A DNA stretch of 64,000 bases from Bacillota bacterium (GCA_023409535.1 JAEYGZ010000031.1:60410-124409), one strand, 5' to 3'; positions 34,788 to 43,708 are shown, counted from the first letter of the stretch. A program made the numbers and translations. The notes: a model not told the origin generated them from the letters alone.

Positions 34788-35101
34788 TAATCCCTGAGAG
34801 GAATAAATGTGCAGGCTGATCAAATGGTTATTAATCATAATTTATCATTATGTAAATTAAAGATTGATTGAAGTAATGATGTACATTAAAGTTAAATATT
34901 GATCGTTATAATATGGTAGAAGCAATCTATTAATAGTAGTATAATATGATTATTAATTCGCTGTTATTTGCAGCACCGAGCTAACAATTATATTCAGCTT
35001 CAATAACCCGACAAAGACCAAAATTATGTTTTAATAGCTGTATGAAGTATTTAATGGAATGACCTATAAGAGTCGGTAAAACAAGAAAAGGGAGTGTATA
35101 A
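34788..35101. other. AT-rich intergenic region
   Basis: This 314-bp stretch marks the change to the AT-rich, plus-strand mosaic block. It contains TATAAT-like elements (for example near 34907) but no well-spaced -35, no clear hairpin and no coding frame that I can support. Confidence 0.4.
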
Positions 35102-35635
35102 ATGAAAAACATATTTATCGGATTTGTATTAATATTTTTGGACTTCAGTTTAAATCTTGGTAACTCACGGATTGAGCTAATTCCGGATTTTTTAGGTTAC
35201 ATTATTATGATAAGCGGATTGGTTGAAATGGGAAATGAAAGTCTGCTGTTTATACAGGTTAAGCCATTTGTAACCGGTATGGCAGTTTATAGCGGAATCC
35301 TGTTTGTATTGGATTTGGTTGGTATCTCTGTGTCATTAGGTGCTTTGAATTATGTTCTTGCATTTATTTCTACCGCCGTCTCACTGTATATTTCCTATAA
35401 TATTGTTATGGGTGTAATAGATTTAGAGAGAACATATAATCTGCGTTTGAATGGAAACAAACTTAAATCCACATGGACACTTCTTGCAGTTTTCAATATT
35501 TTAACCTTTATGATGCTGTTCAACCCATTAGTAGCCATAGTTGCCGTAATTGGGTCTTTAATCATAAACATTTGTTTTCTTGTTGCTTTTAACAATTCTA
35601 AAAATTTGTTTATAATACAATGTGATAAACATTGA
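35102..35635 (+). CDS. Four-to-five-span membrane protein, unknown function
   Basis: A 177-aa hydrophobic protein beginning MKNIFIGFVLIFLDFSLNLGNSRIELIPDFLGYIIMISGL. The N-terminal 'inner-membrane helix, Leu/Ile-Pro-Asp-Phe-x-Gly' pattern recurs in a family of small clostridial membrane proteins of unknown role. About five spans are predicted. The ATG follows GGGAGTG. The neighbouring small proteins to the right are also membrane-bound. No function can be assigned. Confidence 0.75.
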   Translation: MKNIFIGFVLIFLDFSLNLGNSRIELIPDFLGYIIMISGLVEMGNESLLFIQVKPFVTGMAVYSGILFVLDLVGISVSLGALNYVLAFISTAVSLYISYNIVMGVIDLERTYNLRLNGNKLKSTWTLLAVFNILTFMMLFNPLVAIVAVIGSLIINICFLVAFNNSKNLFIIQCDKH

Positions 35636-35770
35636 AGTTGAAGTTATAAATAAGATAAATCGACATTTCTGTATTTAAGTTAAGACGCAGTGCTCGTTTG
35701 CATTAGATATCAATAATGTATTAACAATATGATAATTGATCTAACTAAATTTAATATATGGGGGAGAATG

Positions 35771-35995
35771 ATGAAGAGATTTATATTTGGTATGATGTTA
35801 GTAGTTATTGGTTTTATATTTTCGGCTTTTTGTTTTATTTATGCAGTAATGAATCCTTGGAATTACAATGGAATCACAGGGCTGAGAGGTGCTTTTCTTG
35901 GAACATATACTGGAACTCCTTTTATAATTTCAATTATAATTTTGGTCATAGGTATTTTGATTTGCTTTTATGAAGCTTATTTAAGAAAAAAATAA
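35771..35995 (+). CDS. Small two-span membrane protein, unknown
   Basis: A 74-aa protein with two hydrophobic helices (MKRFIFGMMLVVIGFIFSAFCFIYAV and FIISIIILVIGILICFYEAYL) around a short loop. The start at 35771 is the second of two adjacent ATGs after GGGGGAG. No homology recognised. Confidence 0.6.
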   Translation: MKRFIFGMMLVVIGFIFSAFCFIYAVMNPWNYNGITGLRGAFLGTYTGTPFIISIIILVIGILICFYEAYLRKK

Positions 35996-36112
35996 AACTT
36001 TTTACAGTGGAACTTTATTATAATAAAGTTATGAAATGATAAAAAATTATATATGGTAATATATGCAATCATTTATTTACATATATTACCTCTTAATGGA
36101 GAAAATAAGATA

Positions 36113-36577
36113 ATGGGAAGAAGATTTATAATTTTCATAATCGTATTATGTTTCATAGTTCTGATATCTGTTATTTTTCTTACAAAAGATAAGACGAAAG
36201 AGCCCCAGGATGCCTCGAACATAGAACTAGAGGAAGAAGCGAATGAAGTACCGGAAAATCATGCTATGGAGCCCACCCCGACAAACCCACCGGATACATT
36301 ACCTTATTCCGTTATGATTAACGGAACTGTCATTGAGATATTTTTTGATGGTTATAGACAAATTTCTCCTGGCATCCAAGAGTTAATCGATCATGCGGAT
36401 TTAATAGGTGTTACTGCGGAACGGGTTGCACCGAATAAAGTACCGACAGAAGAATTGCAGACAAATTTTATATCCGAAGGCAGCACTGTTTATTGCTACT
36501 CAGATGATTCCGGCGAATATTATCTCTTTATAGACAAGGATAAAACAGACTATGGTTTTTTTCAAACGCCTGAATAA
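36113..36577 (+). CDS. N-terminally anchored extracytoplasmic protein, unknown
   Basis: A 154-aa protein with one N-terminal span (RRFIIFIIVLCFIVLISVIFL), an acidic/Pro linker (residues about 25-65) and a small soluble domain (YSVMINGTVIEIFFDGYRQISPGIQELIDHADLIGVTAE...). The ATG at 36113 has GGAG upstream at a long spacing. A truncated paralog of residues about 80-107 is found 7.7 kb downstream (44079-44159), so this gene belonged to a duplicated locus. Function unknown. Confidence 0.65.
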   Translation: MGRRFIIFIIVLCFIVLISVIFLTKDKTKEPQDASNIELEEEANEVPENHAMEPTPTNPPDTLPYSVMINGTVIEIFFDGYRQISPGIQELIDHADLIGVTAERVAPNKVPTEELQTNFISEGSTVYCYSDDSGEYYLFIDKDKTDYGFFQTPE

Positions 36578-36644
36578 TCCATAATATTTACGAATATTCG
36601 TCATAAAAGCCTTAGTAAGGTCAAAGTAACCGAACTCACTATAT

Positions 36645-36675
36645 CACTGCCAATTAATCTGCTGACCTTTGGATT
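36645..36675 (+). pseudogene. Relic of a YvlD-like membrane-protein gene
   Basis: These 31 bases are identical to 45723-45753, inside the intact YvlD-like gene, where they encode TLPINLLTFGL plus one base. Here they sit alone in a non-coding stretch after the anchored protein gene. The flanks have no detectable further match. The copy must come from a deleted or degenerated second yvlD-like gene. Confidence 0.6.
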
Positions 36676-36760
36676 ATTAATAATTGAATATTGATACTTT
36701 GGTAGAAGTGTCTTATAATTTTAATGTGTAATATGCATTTCATTAGAGAGGTGGTTACAA

Positions 36761-36820
36761 ATGAAATCAAGTAAATACTGGGTGAAAAAATTTTGTAGTA
36801 AGCTCCATGCAATTCTTTAG
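36761..36820 (+). CDS. Leader peptide of a translational attenuator
   Basis: A 19-aa reading frame MKSSKYWVKKFCSKLHAIL with a strong AGAGGTGG site at optimal distance. Its last codons overlap one arm of a hairpin. Nothing else is encoded before the GNAT gene 94 bp on. Ribosome stalling on short leaders of this kind controls erm, cat and ABC-F genes by changing mRNA folding. The arrangement here fits that mechanism; the inducing drug is unknown. Confidence 0.6.
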   Translation: MKSSKYWVKKFCSKLHAIL

Positions 36821-36909
36821 ATGATTTCATCTATCTGTATGGAGCAAATTATAGGAAGAATTGCATTGTAATTTTATAAATATATTACTATAAAATTAAG
36901 GAGCAATTC
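36802..36909 (+). promoter_or_regulatory. Attenuator with mutually exclusive hairpins
   Basis: Four segments can pair alternatively. 1:2 is GCTCCAT (36802-36808) with ATGGAGC (36839-36845), with an inner TAGATGA/TCATCTA stem. 1:3 is TGCAATTCTT (36808-36817) with AAGAATTGCA (36856-36865). 3:4 is GAATTGC (36858-36864) with GCAATTC (36903-36909), immediately behind the AAGGAG of the GNAT gene. Structures 1:2 plus 3:4 would mask the ribosome site; 1:3 would free it. Segment 1 lies in the leader's last codons. Confidence 0.6.
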
Positions 36910-36914
36910 GTGAA

Positions 36915-37442
36915 ATGGAAATTAAAGTTATATTAGCTAATCAAGAAAGCGGATATATTATTAAAAATATGTACCCTTTATATCTTCATGATCTTGCTGG
37001 AATACATGCCACATTACCAAATAAATATGGTATATTTGAAGACGGAGAAATAAAAACCTTATCACAGCAATACGATATTCAACAAGTTTGGTTTGAAAAC
37101 CCTGAGGAACTATTTCCATATCTTATTATGGCTGATGATATACCAGCTGGATTTTGCCTTATTGGCAGCGGAAAATACGTACCAAAAGAAATAGATTTTT
37201 TTGTATATGAGACTTTTTTATTAAGACCTTATCGCGGTAAATCTATTTCATTCAAAGCTATTATAGAAATTTTTGACAAGCACCGGGGCAAATGGATGCT
37301 TTATACCCATTCAACCGATAACAATAGCCGGGCACAATTATTTTGGTATAAGACGGTGGCATTATATACACACGGGAAATTTTCTGTAAATAAACAAATG
37401 ATCCACAATATGCCAAAATTAGCTTTTAAATTTAATAATTAA
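36915..37442 (+). CDS. GNAT family N-acetyltransferase
   Basis: A 175-aa protein of GNAT size and layout (beta strands IKVILANQESGYII; YLIMADDIPAGFCLIGS; IDFFVYETFLLRPYRGKSISFKAIIEIFD with the R-G-K-S pyrophosphate-binding segment; then WMLYTHSTDNNSRAQLFWYKTVALYTHG). It transfers acetyl from acetyl-CoA to an unknown amine. The leader-peptide attenuator upstream suggests an inducible resistance role, for example toward a ribosome-targeting drug (inference). Base composition is AT-rich compared with genes before 33 kb. A strong terminator follows 54 bp after the stop. Confidence 0.8.
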   Translation: MEIKVILANQESGYIIKNMYPLYLHDLAGIHATLPNKYGIFEDGEIKTLSQQYDIQQVWFENPEELFPYLIMADDIPAGFCLIGSGKYVPKEIDFFVYETFLLRPYRGKSISFKAIIEIFDKHRGKWMLYTHSTDNNSRAQLFWYKTVALYTHGKFSVNKQMIHNMPKLAFKFNN

Positions 37443-37496
37443 AGAGCTTTTCACTACCAGCCATCATTTATTGAATACACCAAAAATCAGATATAG

Positions 37497-37533
37497 GCTG
37501 TATGCTCCCGCAGAGGGAGTATACAGCTTTTTT
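37497..37533 (+). terminator. Rho-independent terminator of the GNAT gene
   Basis: GCTGTATGCTCCC (37497-37509) pairs with GGGAGTATACAGC (37515-37527) around a 5-nt loop, followed by TTTTTT. One mismatch/wobble in the stem. Confidence 0.92.
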
Positions 37534-37617
37534 GTCATCCGATAACGTTTGTACCAGACATTGCTCAACGACTTACCTTCTTTCGCTTATTGTCAAAGAG
37601 CCTCACGATTGAACTTA

Positions 37618-38145
37618 CTACTTGACGGCTATAATTTCAAAGTAGAGATAATGATACATTTCATCAATTACCAGCGCCATTTCTTTCATGTATGACTCAT
37701 CAGAAAGAAGTTTTGGGTGAAAGGGTTCCTCCCGCCATAAGCGGACTCCTATGTCGTTAAATTCATAATTTGTACTTAGCTGTTCATCTTCCATGTCATA
37801 GAAGCAGGAACTAAATTGTTTTAGAGAAGTTACTAATTGTTCTGCCAGAATTTGAAAAACATCCATATCATAGAGCATTATGATAGCGTGTTCTCTTAAC
37901 ATATGGTCAACGGCTACCTCCACGGCTCGATTATCTCGGTAGCGAACCATGAAAAAGAAAGAATCACCCAGATATCTCAAGGAAAATCCGTCATCTTCTT
38001 TATCTTTCGCAATCTGAATTTTCCGATTGTCTGGTAAAGACAATTCGGAACGTATTTGATATAAGGCATCAAGAATTTGTTTGGGAGACATACCCAATTT
38101 TAATGGATCAATTCCCACATGCGGAATAACAGACAGTGATTTCAT
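37618..38145 (-). CDS. Hypothetical protein, possibly immunity-protein-like
   Basis: A 175-aa soluble protein, the only minus-strand gene in its block. It starts MKSLSVIPHVGIDPLKLGMSPKQILDAL, a 'start-proximal GI.P..LGMS' pattern seen in some polymorphic-toxin immunity proteins and SUKH-like neighbours, but the match is weak. The ribosome site AAGAGGT is 11 bases from the ATG. It has no partner toxin nearby. Function unknown. Confidence 0.6.
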   Translation of the reverse strand: MKSLSVIPHVGIDPLKLGMSPKQILDALYQIRSELSLPDNRKIQIAKDKEDDGFSLRYLGDSFFFMVRYRDNRAVEVAVDHMLREHAIIMLYDMDVFQILAEQLVTSLKQFSSCFYDMEDEQLSTNYEFNDIGVRLWREEPFHPKLLSDESYMKEMALVIDEMYHYLYFEIIAVK

Positions 38146-38402
38146 TTTACATTTATACCTCTTAGCTTATTCCAAACACCTTTTCGTATTGATACAGACA
38201 AGTTAAACTTCATCATACTATTTTTGCTGCAAATTTCCGGCAATGCCCTCACAGTTATACTGGGCCCGTAAGTCATCTGCTTCTTTTTGGAGGACACTTT
38301 CTTTCTCTCCTATCATTTTCATAACAGCTGTTTTTTGTTCGATTATGTATATAAAGTAATATTGATTATACAGCATTTTCCTAAACTTCACAATCCCAAC
38401 TT

Positions 38403-38437
38403 ACTTCGGGCCAACATTGGAGCTGTTGACCCGAAGT
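38403..38437. repeat. Hairpin at the left edge of the RR-HK-ABC module (inverted repeat partner at 44014)
   Basis: ACTTCGGG (38403-38410) pairs with CCCGAAGT (38430-38437), with an inner CAAC/GTTG stem. The right part, 38425-38439, is the exact reverse complement of 44014-44028 (CCACTTCGGGTCAAC), so a 15-bp inverted repeat brackets the 5.6-kb module. It may be a remnant of a mobile-element end. Confidence 0.5.
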
Positions 38438-38511
38438 GGCAGGGTTTGGGGCCACAGTTGCCCTGCTTGCCGGTTTGTGAAACCCTGTAAACGCTCCTAA
38501 AAATGACATGC

Positions 38512-38540
38512 TTGAATTATTCGATATCTCGAAATATAAT
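38512..38540 (+). promoter_or_regulatory. Strong promoter with operator-like spacer
   Basis: TTGAAT (38512-38517) and TATAAT (38535-38540) are 17 bp apart, a near-perfect SigA promoter, 34 bp before the HTH gene. The spacer contains TTCGA-TATC-TCGAA (38520-38533), a 5-4-5 inverted repeat that could be an operator for the HTH protein or the response regulator. Confidence 0.75.
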
Positions 38541-38573
38541 ATAAGCATATCTGCAAAAAAGGCGGTGTTTTAC

Positions 38574-38753
38574 ATGGAATATTTAACAGTGAAAGAAGCA
38601 GGGGAAAAATGGGGAATTACTGCTCGTATGGTAAATTACTACTGCTCCGCAGGACGAATACCGGGAGCAATTAAAAAAGGAAATCTATGGTTGGTTCCAA
38701 GCAATATAGAAAAACCTAAAGATGGACGAGCAAAGGAGGAAAATAATGAGTAG
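38574..38753 (+). CDS. Small helix-turn-helix DNA-binding protein
   Basis: A 59-aa single-domain protein, MEYLTVKEAGEKWGITARMVNYYCSAGRIPGAIKKGNLWLVP..., an excisionase/MerR-like HTH with a one-strand wing. The start at 38574 follows AAGGCGGTG. Its stop overlaps the response-regulator start by 8 bp. Such proteins often lead two-component/ABC resistance cassettes carried on clostridial integrative elements. It probably modulates the promoter just upstream. Confidence 0.8.
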   Translation: MEYLTVKEAGEKWGITARMVNYYCSAGRIPGAIKKGNLWLVPSNIEKPKDGRAKEENNE

Positions 38754-39432
38754 GTTATTACTTCTTGAAGATGATTTAAGCCTGATTGATGGGCTTTCCT
38801 GTTTACTTAAAAGGCAAGGTTTTGAACTGGATATTGCTCGTACCGTAAGGGAAGCCAATAGCATTTGGGCAGATGGTAAATATGATTTATTGATACTGGA
38901 CGTGTCCCTGCCGGATGGTTCCGGTTTTGAGGTTTGTCAAAAAGTACGTCAGGTATCCAAAGTGCCGATTATCTTTTTAACTGCATCTGATGAAGAAATA
39001 AGTATTGTAACAGGGCTTGATATTGGCGGTGACGATTATATCACCAAACCCTTTAAATTAGGTGTTCTCATATCAAGAATAAATGCTTTGCTTCGGAGAG
39101 CAAAGAACTTTGGAACGGCAGATACAGAATTATTATCCAATGGGATAAAAGTGTTATTGCTGCAAGGACAAGTTTACAAAGACAACCAGCTTTTGGATTT
39201 AACTACAGCCGAATACCGATTGCTTTGTCTGCTCATGCAAAATCCTAACATCATACTCTCCAAAGAAAAAATTCTGGATAAGCTGTGGGATGGCGAGGGC
39301 AACTATGTGGACGATAATACATTAGCTGTATATATTCGCAGGCTAAGAATGAAGATAGAGAACAATCCGGCTGACCCACAAATGTTGCTGACCGTCAGGG
39401 GGATGGGATACAAATGGAATGTATTGAATTGA
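38746..39432 (+). CDS. OmpR/PhoB-type response regulator
   Basis: A 228-aa regulator: receiver domain (residues 1-118; acidic pocket E8/D9/D10, phospho-acceptor D52 in LILDVSLPDGSG, K in ITKPF) and C-terminal winged-helix domain (about 130-226; LTTAEYRLLCLLMQNP…VDDNTLAVYIRRLRMKI). The start at 38746 has AAAGGAGG. It receives phosphate from the kinase 9 bp downstream and is expected to activate the ABC genes of the module. Confidence 0.95.
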   Translation: MSRLLLLEDDLSLIDGLSCLLKRQGFELDIARTVREANSIWADGKYDLLILDVSLPDGSGFEVCQKVRQVSKVPIIFLTASDEEISIVTGLDIGGDDYITKPFKLGVLISRINALLRRAKNFGTADTELLSNGIKVLLLQGQVYKDNQLLDLTTAEYRLLCLLMQNPNIILSKEKILDKLWDGEGNYVDDNTLAVYIRRLRMKIENNPADPQMLLTVRGMGYKWNVLN

Positions 39433-39441
39433 GGTGGGCAG

Positions 39442-40479
39442 ATGAAGATTTTTACCAATAAGGATATTCAGAATTTTTTCCTTGCTATATCGTGCATCTT
39501 GGGCGGTTTTATCCTTTTATTTCAGTTATTTATATGGCTGTTTTACGGCACATTGAACCTTGCCATACTATTCCTGTCTTTGCTTGCTGCATTGTGCATT
39601 TTAGCTGTTTGCTCTCTCTATTTTCATAAGCAAAATCAGATTATGGAAGAAGCCATATCTCAAATCAACTTATATTTTTCAGGAAATACTGATATCCGAA
39701 TTGATTGTGATAAGGAGGGTAGCTTGTATAAGCTGTTCCATGCAGTCAACACATTGGCTACGGCACTCAATGCTCACGCAGTAAAAGAACAGAAATTGAA
39801 AGAGTTTTTGAAAGGTACTATTTCAGATATTTCTCATCAGCTAAAAACTCCGCTTGCCGCTCTCACAATCTACAACGGACTTTTACAGGAAGATACAGAA
39901 GATATTTCCGCTGTAAAAGAATTTGCCGTAAAGTCGGAGAAAGAAATTGAACGGATTGAAATGCTCGTTCAAAACCTTTTGAAAATTACGAAGTTAGACG
40001 CAGGGGCTATTATTATAAATAAAGCACCTGAAAACATAGCAGATATAATGAACGACATTTATCAGCATTTTGAATTTCGTGCCAATGAAGAAAAGAAAAT
40101 CATCACCTTGTCCGGGCCAGATGATATCCAGCTTTTTTGTGACAGAGATTGGATAACAGAAGCGATTAGTAACATTGTAAAAAATGCACTCGACCATACC
40201 AATGCAGGAAGTCAGATTACACTTGAGTGGAAAAAGCTCCCGGCTGTCACACAGATAACCATAAAGGACAATGGCAGCGGTATACACACGGAAGATATAC
40301 ACCATATTTTTAAGCGGTTTTACCGAAGCCGTTTTTCAAAAGATACACAAGGTATTGGTCTTGGACTGCCGCTTGCAAAATCAATTATAGAAGCACACGA
40401 CGGTAATATCACAGTGGATAGTGTGTTGGACAAAGGAAGCACTTTTGTTTTAAATTTTCTCAACCTTACTAAAATGTAA
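39442..40479 (+). CDS. Intramembrane-sensing histidine kinase (BceS-like)
   Basis: A 345-aa kinase. Two spans (residues about 12-34 and 38-58) are separated by only a few residues, so there is no extracellular sensor; this is the BceS/intramembrane-sensing layout that relies on its ABC transporter for stimulus detection. The H-box is SDISHQLKTPLAAL (His132), the N-box AISNIVKNALDH, G1 DNGSGI and G2 GLGLPLAKSIIEAHDG. Detection of a peptide antibiotic via the downstream ABC permease is likely (inference). Confidence 0.93.
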   Translation: MKIFTNKDIQNFFLAISCILGGFILLFQLFIWLFYGTLNLAILFLSLLAALCILAVCSLYFHKQNQIMEEAISQINLYFSGNTDIRIDCDKEGSLYKLFHAVNTLATALNAHAVKEQKLKEFLKGTISDISHQLKTPLAALTIYNGLLQEDTEDISAVKEFAVKSEKEIERIEMLVQNLLKITKLDAGAIIINKAPENIADIMNDIYQHFEFRANEEKKIITLSGPDDIQLFCDRDWITEAISNIVKNALDHTNAGSQITLEWKKLPAVTQITIKDNGSGIHTEDIHHIFKRFYRSRFSKDTQGIGLGLPLAKSIIEAHDGNITVDSVLDKGSTFVLNFLNLTKM

Positions 40480-40575
40480 GCGGAAATTCATATGGGAGTA
40501 AGGTGACGATGTTAACTTGTCATTAGGTGGTTATAACACATTATAAAATGGCCGCTTAGAAAGGCGTGATAAGAT

Positions 40576-41259
40576 ATGAATTTATTAGAAGTAAATTCGA
40601 TTAACAAAACCTATGGTACAGGTGAGGCTGCGGTAAACGCATTGAAAAACGTAAATTTTTCCGTGCCTAAAGGAGAATTTATTGCTGTTGTGGGCGAATC
40701 CGGTTCTGGGAAAAGCACACTGCTCAACATGATTGGGGCGCTGGATACCCCTACTTCCGGCAAGGTGCTCATTGACGGCAAAGATATATTCAGTATGAAA
40801 GATGAAAAGCTGACTATTTTTCGCCGTAGAAATATCGGCTTCATTTTTCAGGCATTCAATCTGATACCAGAGCTGAATGTGGAGCAAAACATTACATTCC
40901 CTGTTCTGCTCGACTACAAAAAGCCTGATTCGGCTTATGTTGAAGAAATACTTACAGTCCTTTCCTTGCAGGATAGACGTAAACATCTGCCCCGGCAGCT
41001 ATCGGGCGGTCAGCAGCAGCGTGTAGCCATAGGACGTGCCTTGATAACCCGTCCCATGTTGATATTGGCGGACGAACCGACCGGAAACTTGGACAGCCAA
41101 AATTCAAGTGAGGTCATCTCGCTTCTGAAAACAGCGTCACAACGCTATCAGCAGACAATCATCATGATAACGCATAATCGCAGTATTGCTTCCACGGCTG
41201 ACCGTGTGCTGCAAGTGTCAGACGGTGTTCTCACAGATTTAGGGGGATATACCGAATGA
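40576..41259 (+). CDS. ABC transporter ATP-binding protein (BceA/MacB type)
   Basis: A 227-aa ATPase: Walker A GESGSGKST (about residue 39), Q-loop FQAFNLIPEL, signature LSGGQQQRVAIGRAL, Walker B LILADEPTGNLD, H-loop ITHNRS. It lies 96 bp after the kinase; its ribosome site is AAAGGCGTG. It overlaps the permease gene by 4 bp (ATGA). Confidence 0.95.
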   Translation: MNLLEVNSINKTYGTGEAAVNALKNVNFSVPKGEFIAVVGESGSGKSTLLNMIGALDTPTSGKVLIDGKDIFSMKDEKLTIFRRRNIGFIFQAFNLIPELNVEQNITFPVLLDYKKPDSAYVEEILTVLSLQDRRKHLPRQLSGGQQQRVAIGRALITRPMLILADEPTGNLDSQNSSEVISLLKTASQRYQQTIIMITHNRSIASTADRVLQVSDGVLTDLGGYTE

Positions 41260-43580
41260 ACAGCTATCTTGGTCTTGTTTCAAAATATGCGAAAGTACAC
41301 AAAAAGAAAAACAGGCTTACTGTAATCTGTATTGCGATATCCGTCATGCTGGTGGCAGCAATTTTCGGTATGGCTGATATGAGCGTAAAAGGGCAAATCA
41401 GCGAACAAATCCGTGAGGGCGGCAACTACCACGTCATGCTTAGTGGCATATCAGAGGAAGTAGCCGGACAAACAGCAAGTCGTGAAGATGTGGCGGTGTC
41501 TGGGTTTATTGCACAGTCCGAAAGTGTTGATATGCAAGGAATAGACTTGCTCGTTATGGGTGGTGATAAGGCCATATCAGAACAAATGAACCTTGCTGTG
41601 GATACTGGAAATTTTCCTGTTTCTGAAACCGAGGCACTGATAGATAGTGCTGCATTAGAGCAGTTTCATATTTCTATTGGGGATATGGCCAGCGTGAGAT
41701 TATCTGATGGGCGTATGATTGATTTCGTTATTACAGGGACATTTAGTGATTTTACCAGTTTGCAAGGGACAGGTTCACATGGCTTATATCTCTCACTGGA
41801 TGGCATAAAGGCACTTACAGGAAGTGCCTATCAAGGGATATATGTGGTACAGTTCAAAAACGGAACCAATATTCGAGGTGCCATATCAGATATACAACAG
41901 ACTTTGGGGCTGTCTGACGAGCAAGTGATTGAAAACAAATTGTTGTTAGGTGTTATGGGACAAAGCGAAGATAGCACCATGATGCAGCTTTACTTGATGG
42001 CAGGAATACTATTTGTACTTGTGTTGATGGCAGGTACCTTTATGATTGCAAGCAGCTTTAATTTAAGCGTATCCGAACGAGTTAAATTTTTCGGTATGCT
42101 CCGTTGCCTTGGTGCTACGAAACGGCAAGTCAAAAGATATGTACGCCTTGAGGGGCTGCGATATTGTCTGACAGGTGTTCCTATCGGCTTACTTGCAGGC
42201 TGTATCCTTATGTGGTTTGCATTGCTGTTGTTAAGGTTAACAGGCTCCGATTATTTTATGGATATGCCCTTATTTCAAATTAGTTGGATTGGCTTGCTTG
42301 CCGGGACTGTTATGGGCTTTCTAACTGTTATGCTTGCATCACGTTCCCCCAGCAAAAAGGCATCAAGGGTTTCTCCACAAGCTGCCGTTACCGGGAATGC
42401 AGACAATAGCAGTCAGCAAGCAGCAAACAAAGCGGCAAATACAAATCGTTTCCATGTTGGAACGGCTATGGGAATACGCCATGCCTTTCAAAGTAGAAAA
42501 AATGTTTTTCTTATGACGGGTTCTTTTGCTATTAGCATTATTATGTTTTTATGCTTTACGGTGTTAATTTCGTTTATGAACCATGCAATAAAGCCATTAC
42601 GTCCATATGCGCCAGATATTTCCATAACCGCAGAGGACAATTCAGCTTCTCTTTCTCCTGAGATACTTAAAAATGCAGCGGAGATTAAAGGCGCAACAAA
42701 TGTTTTCGGAAGAATGTTTCGTTATGATATTCCAGCGGAAAATCAATCAGACAGCAAAAAGGTCAACTTAATTTCCTATGAGGATAAACAATTTGAATGG
42801 GCACATGAACAGCTTATTCGTGGAGATATGGAAGCGGTTCAATCCGGCACTGGTGTTTTGGTAGTATATTCTGGGGCGTTGAAATGGGATGTTGGCGATA
42901 CGGTTACGTTGCAACTCCCGAATGGAAAACAAGACGTACAGATTGCCGGTGTTTTATCCAATTCACCTTTTGATGCAAAAGAGGGTACGCTAAACGTAAT
43001 CTGCTCGGAGCAAACTTTTACGGCTTTAACTGGTATATCTGATTACACCGTTATTGATATACAAGTGGAGGAAAATGCAGACGCCTCTATTGCGTCAACT
43101 GTTCGTAAATTACTTCCCTCGCAAACAAAACTCATAGACAAGGTTCAGAGCAATCGGGATATTCGCACAGCCTACAATTCCATGTCGGTGTTTGTATATG
43201 GATTTCTAATTGTAATTGCGCTTGTTGCCCTAATTAACATCGTTAACACGATTAATGCAAGTGTTTCCGGCAGAATGAACCATTACGGTGTTATGCGGGC
43301 GGTAGGGATGTCTGTTAAACAATTAAAACGAATGATTACGGTTGAAGCCGCTACTTATGCAGTAACAGGCAGTATTGTCGGTAGCGTGTTAGGGTTATTA
43401 CTACATCGCTTACTGTTTGACCTGATTATCGGTTCTATTTGGGGTGAATCATGGCAAGCTCCCGTTATTGTGCTGGTGGTCACCATTGGTGCGACATTGC
43501 TCACTACTATTATTGCGGTAATATCGCCAGCAAGGGAAATTGAAAAAATGAGTATTGTTAATGTTGTTAATGCGCAATAG
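41256..43580 (+). CDS. ABC transporter permease (FtsX superfamily, antimicrobial-peptide type)
   Basis: A 774-aa permease with two FtsX units: spans near residues 25-45, 250-275, 300-335 and 340-360, then 425-450, 640-665, 690-715 and 735-760. Each unit has the four-span FtsX core (for example FFGMLRCLGATKRQVKRYVRLE and HYGVMRAVGMSVKQLKRMITVE), and each has a large extracellular domain. BceB-type permeases of ten spans flip or detoxify lipid-II-targeting peptides; this one has eight plus two large domains, closer to the MacB-tandem or YknZ-like class. It is the effector of the kinase module. Confidence 0.92.
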   Translation: MNSYLGLVSKYAKVHKKKNRLTVICIAISVMLVAAIFGMADMSVKGQISEQIREGGNYHVMLSGISEEVAGQTASREDVAVSGFIAQSESVDMQGIDLLVMGGDKAISEQMNLAVDTGNFPVSETEALIDSAALEQFHISIGDMASVRLSDGRMIDFVITGTFSDFTSLQGTGSHGLYLSLDGIKALTGSAYQGIYVVQFKNGTNIRGAISDIQQTLGLSDEQVIENKLLLGVMGQSEDSTMMQLYLMAGILFVLVLMAGTFMIASSFNLSVSERVKFFGMLRCLGATKRQVKRYVRLEGLRYCLTGVPIGLLAGCILMWFALLLLRLTGSDYFMDMPLFQISWIGLLAGTVMGFLTVMLASRSPSKKASRVSPQAAVTGNADNSSQQAANKAANTNRFHVGTAMGIRHAFQSRKNVFLMTGSFAISIIMFLCFTVLISFMNHAIKPLRPYAPDISITAEDNSASLSPEILKNAAEIKGATNVFGRMFRYDIPAENQSDSKKVNLISYEDKQFEWAHEQLIRGDMEAVQSGTGVLVVYSGALKWDVGDTVTLQLPNGKQDVQIAGVLSNSPFDAKEGTLNVICSEQTFTALTGISDYTVIDIQVEENADASIASTVRKLLPSQTKLIDKVQSNRDIRTAYNSMSVFVYGFLIVIALVALINIVNTINASVSGRMNHYGVMRAVGMSVKQLKRMITVEAATYAVTGSIVGSVLGLLLHRLLFDLIIGSIWGESWQAPVIVLVVTIGATLLTTIIAVISPAREIEKMSIVNVVNAQ

Positions 43581-43624
43581 CAGCAAATTGTATTTAGGCA
43601 GCCGGAATACGGTAATAAAAAAAA

Positions 43625-43708
43625 ACGTTGTTTTGGCGGTGGTATAGCTATGCCTTAAAAAACAACAATGCCTAACGGCGGTTTTGAAATAACATTCAAA
43701 GCCGCCGT
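43625..43708 (+). other. Two hairpins after the ABC permease
   Basis: GTTGTTTT pairs with AAAACAAC (outer bounds about 43627-43666) around an inner GGTATAGCTATGCC. Next, ACGGCGG (43675-43681) pairs with CCGCCGT (43702-43708), extended by TTTTGAA/TTCAAAG. No U-run follows, so termination is not certain. Confidence 0.5.
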
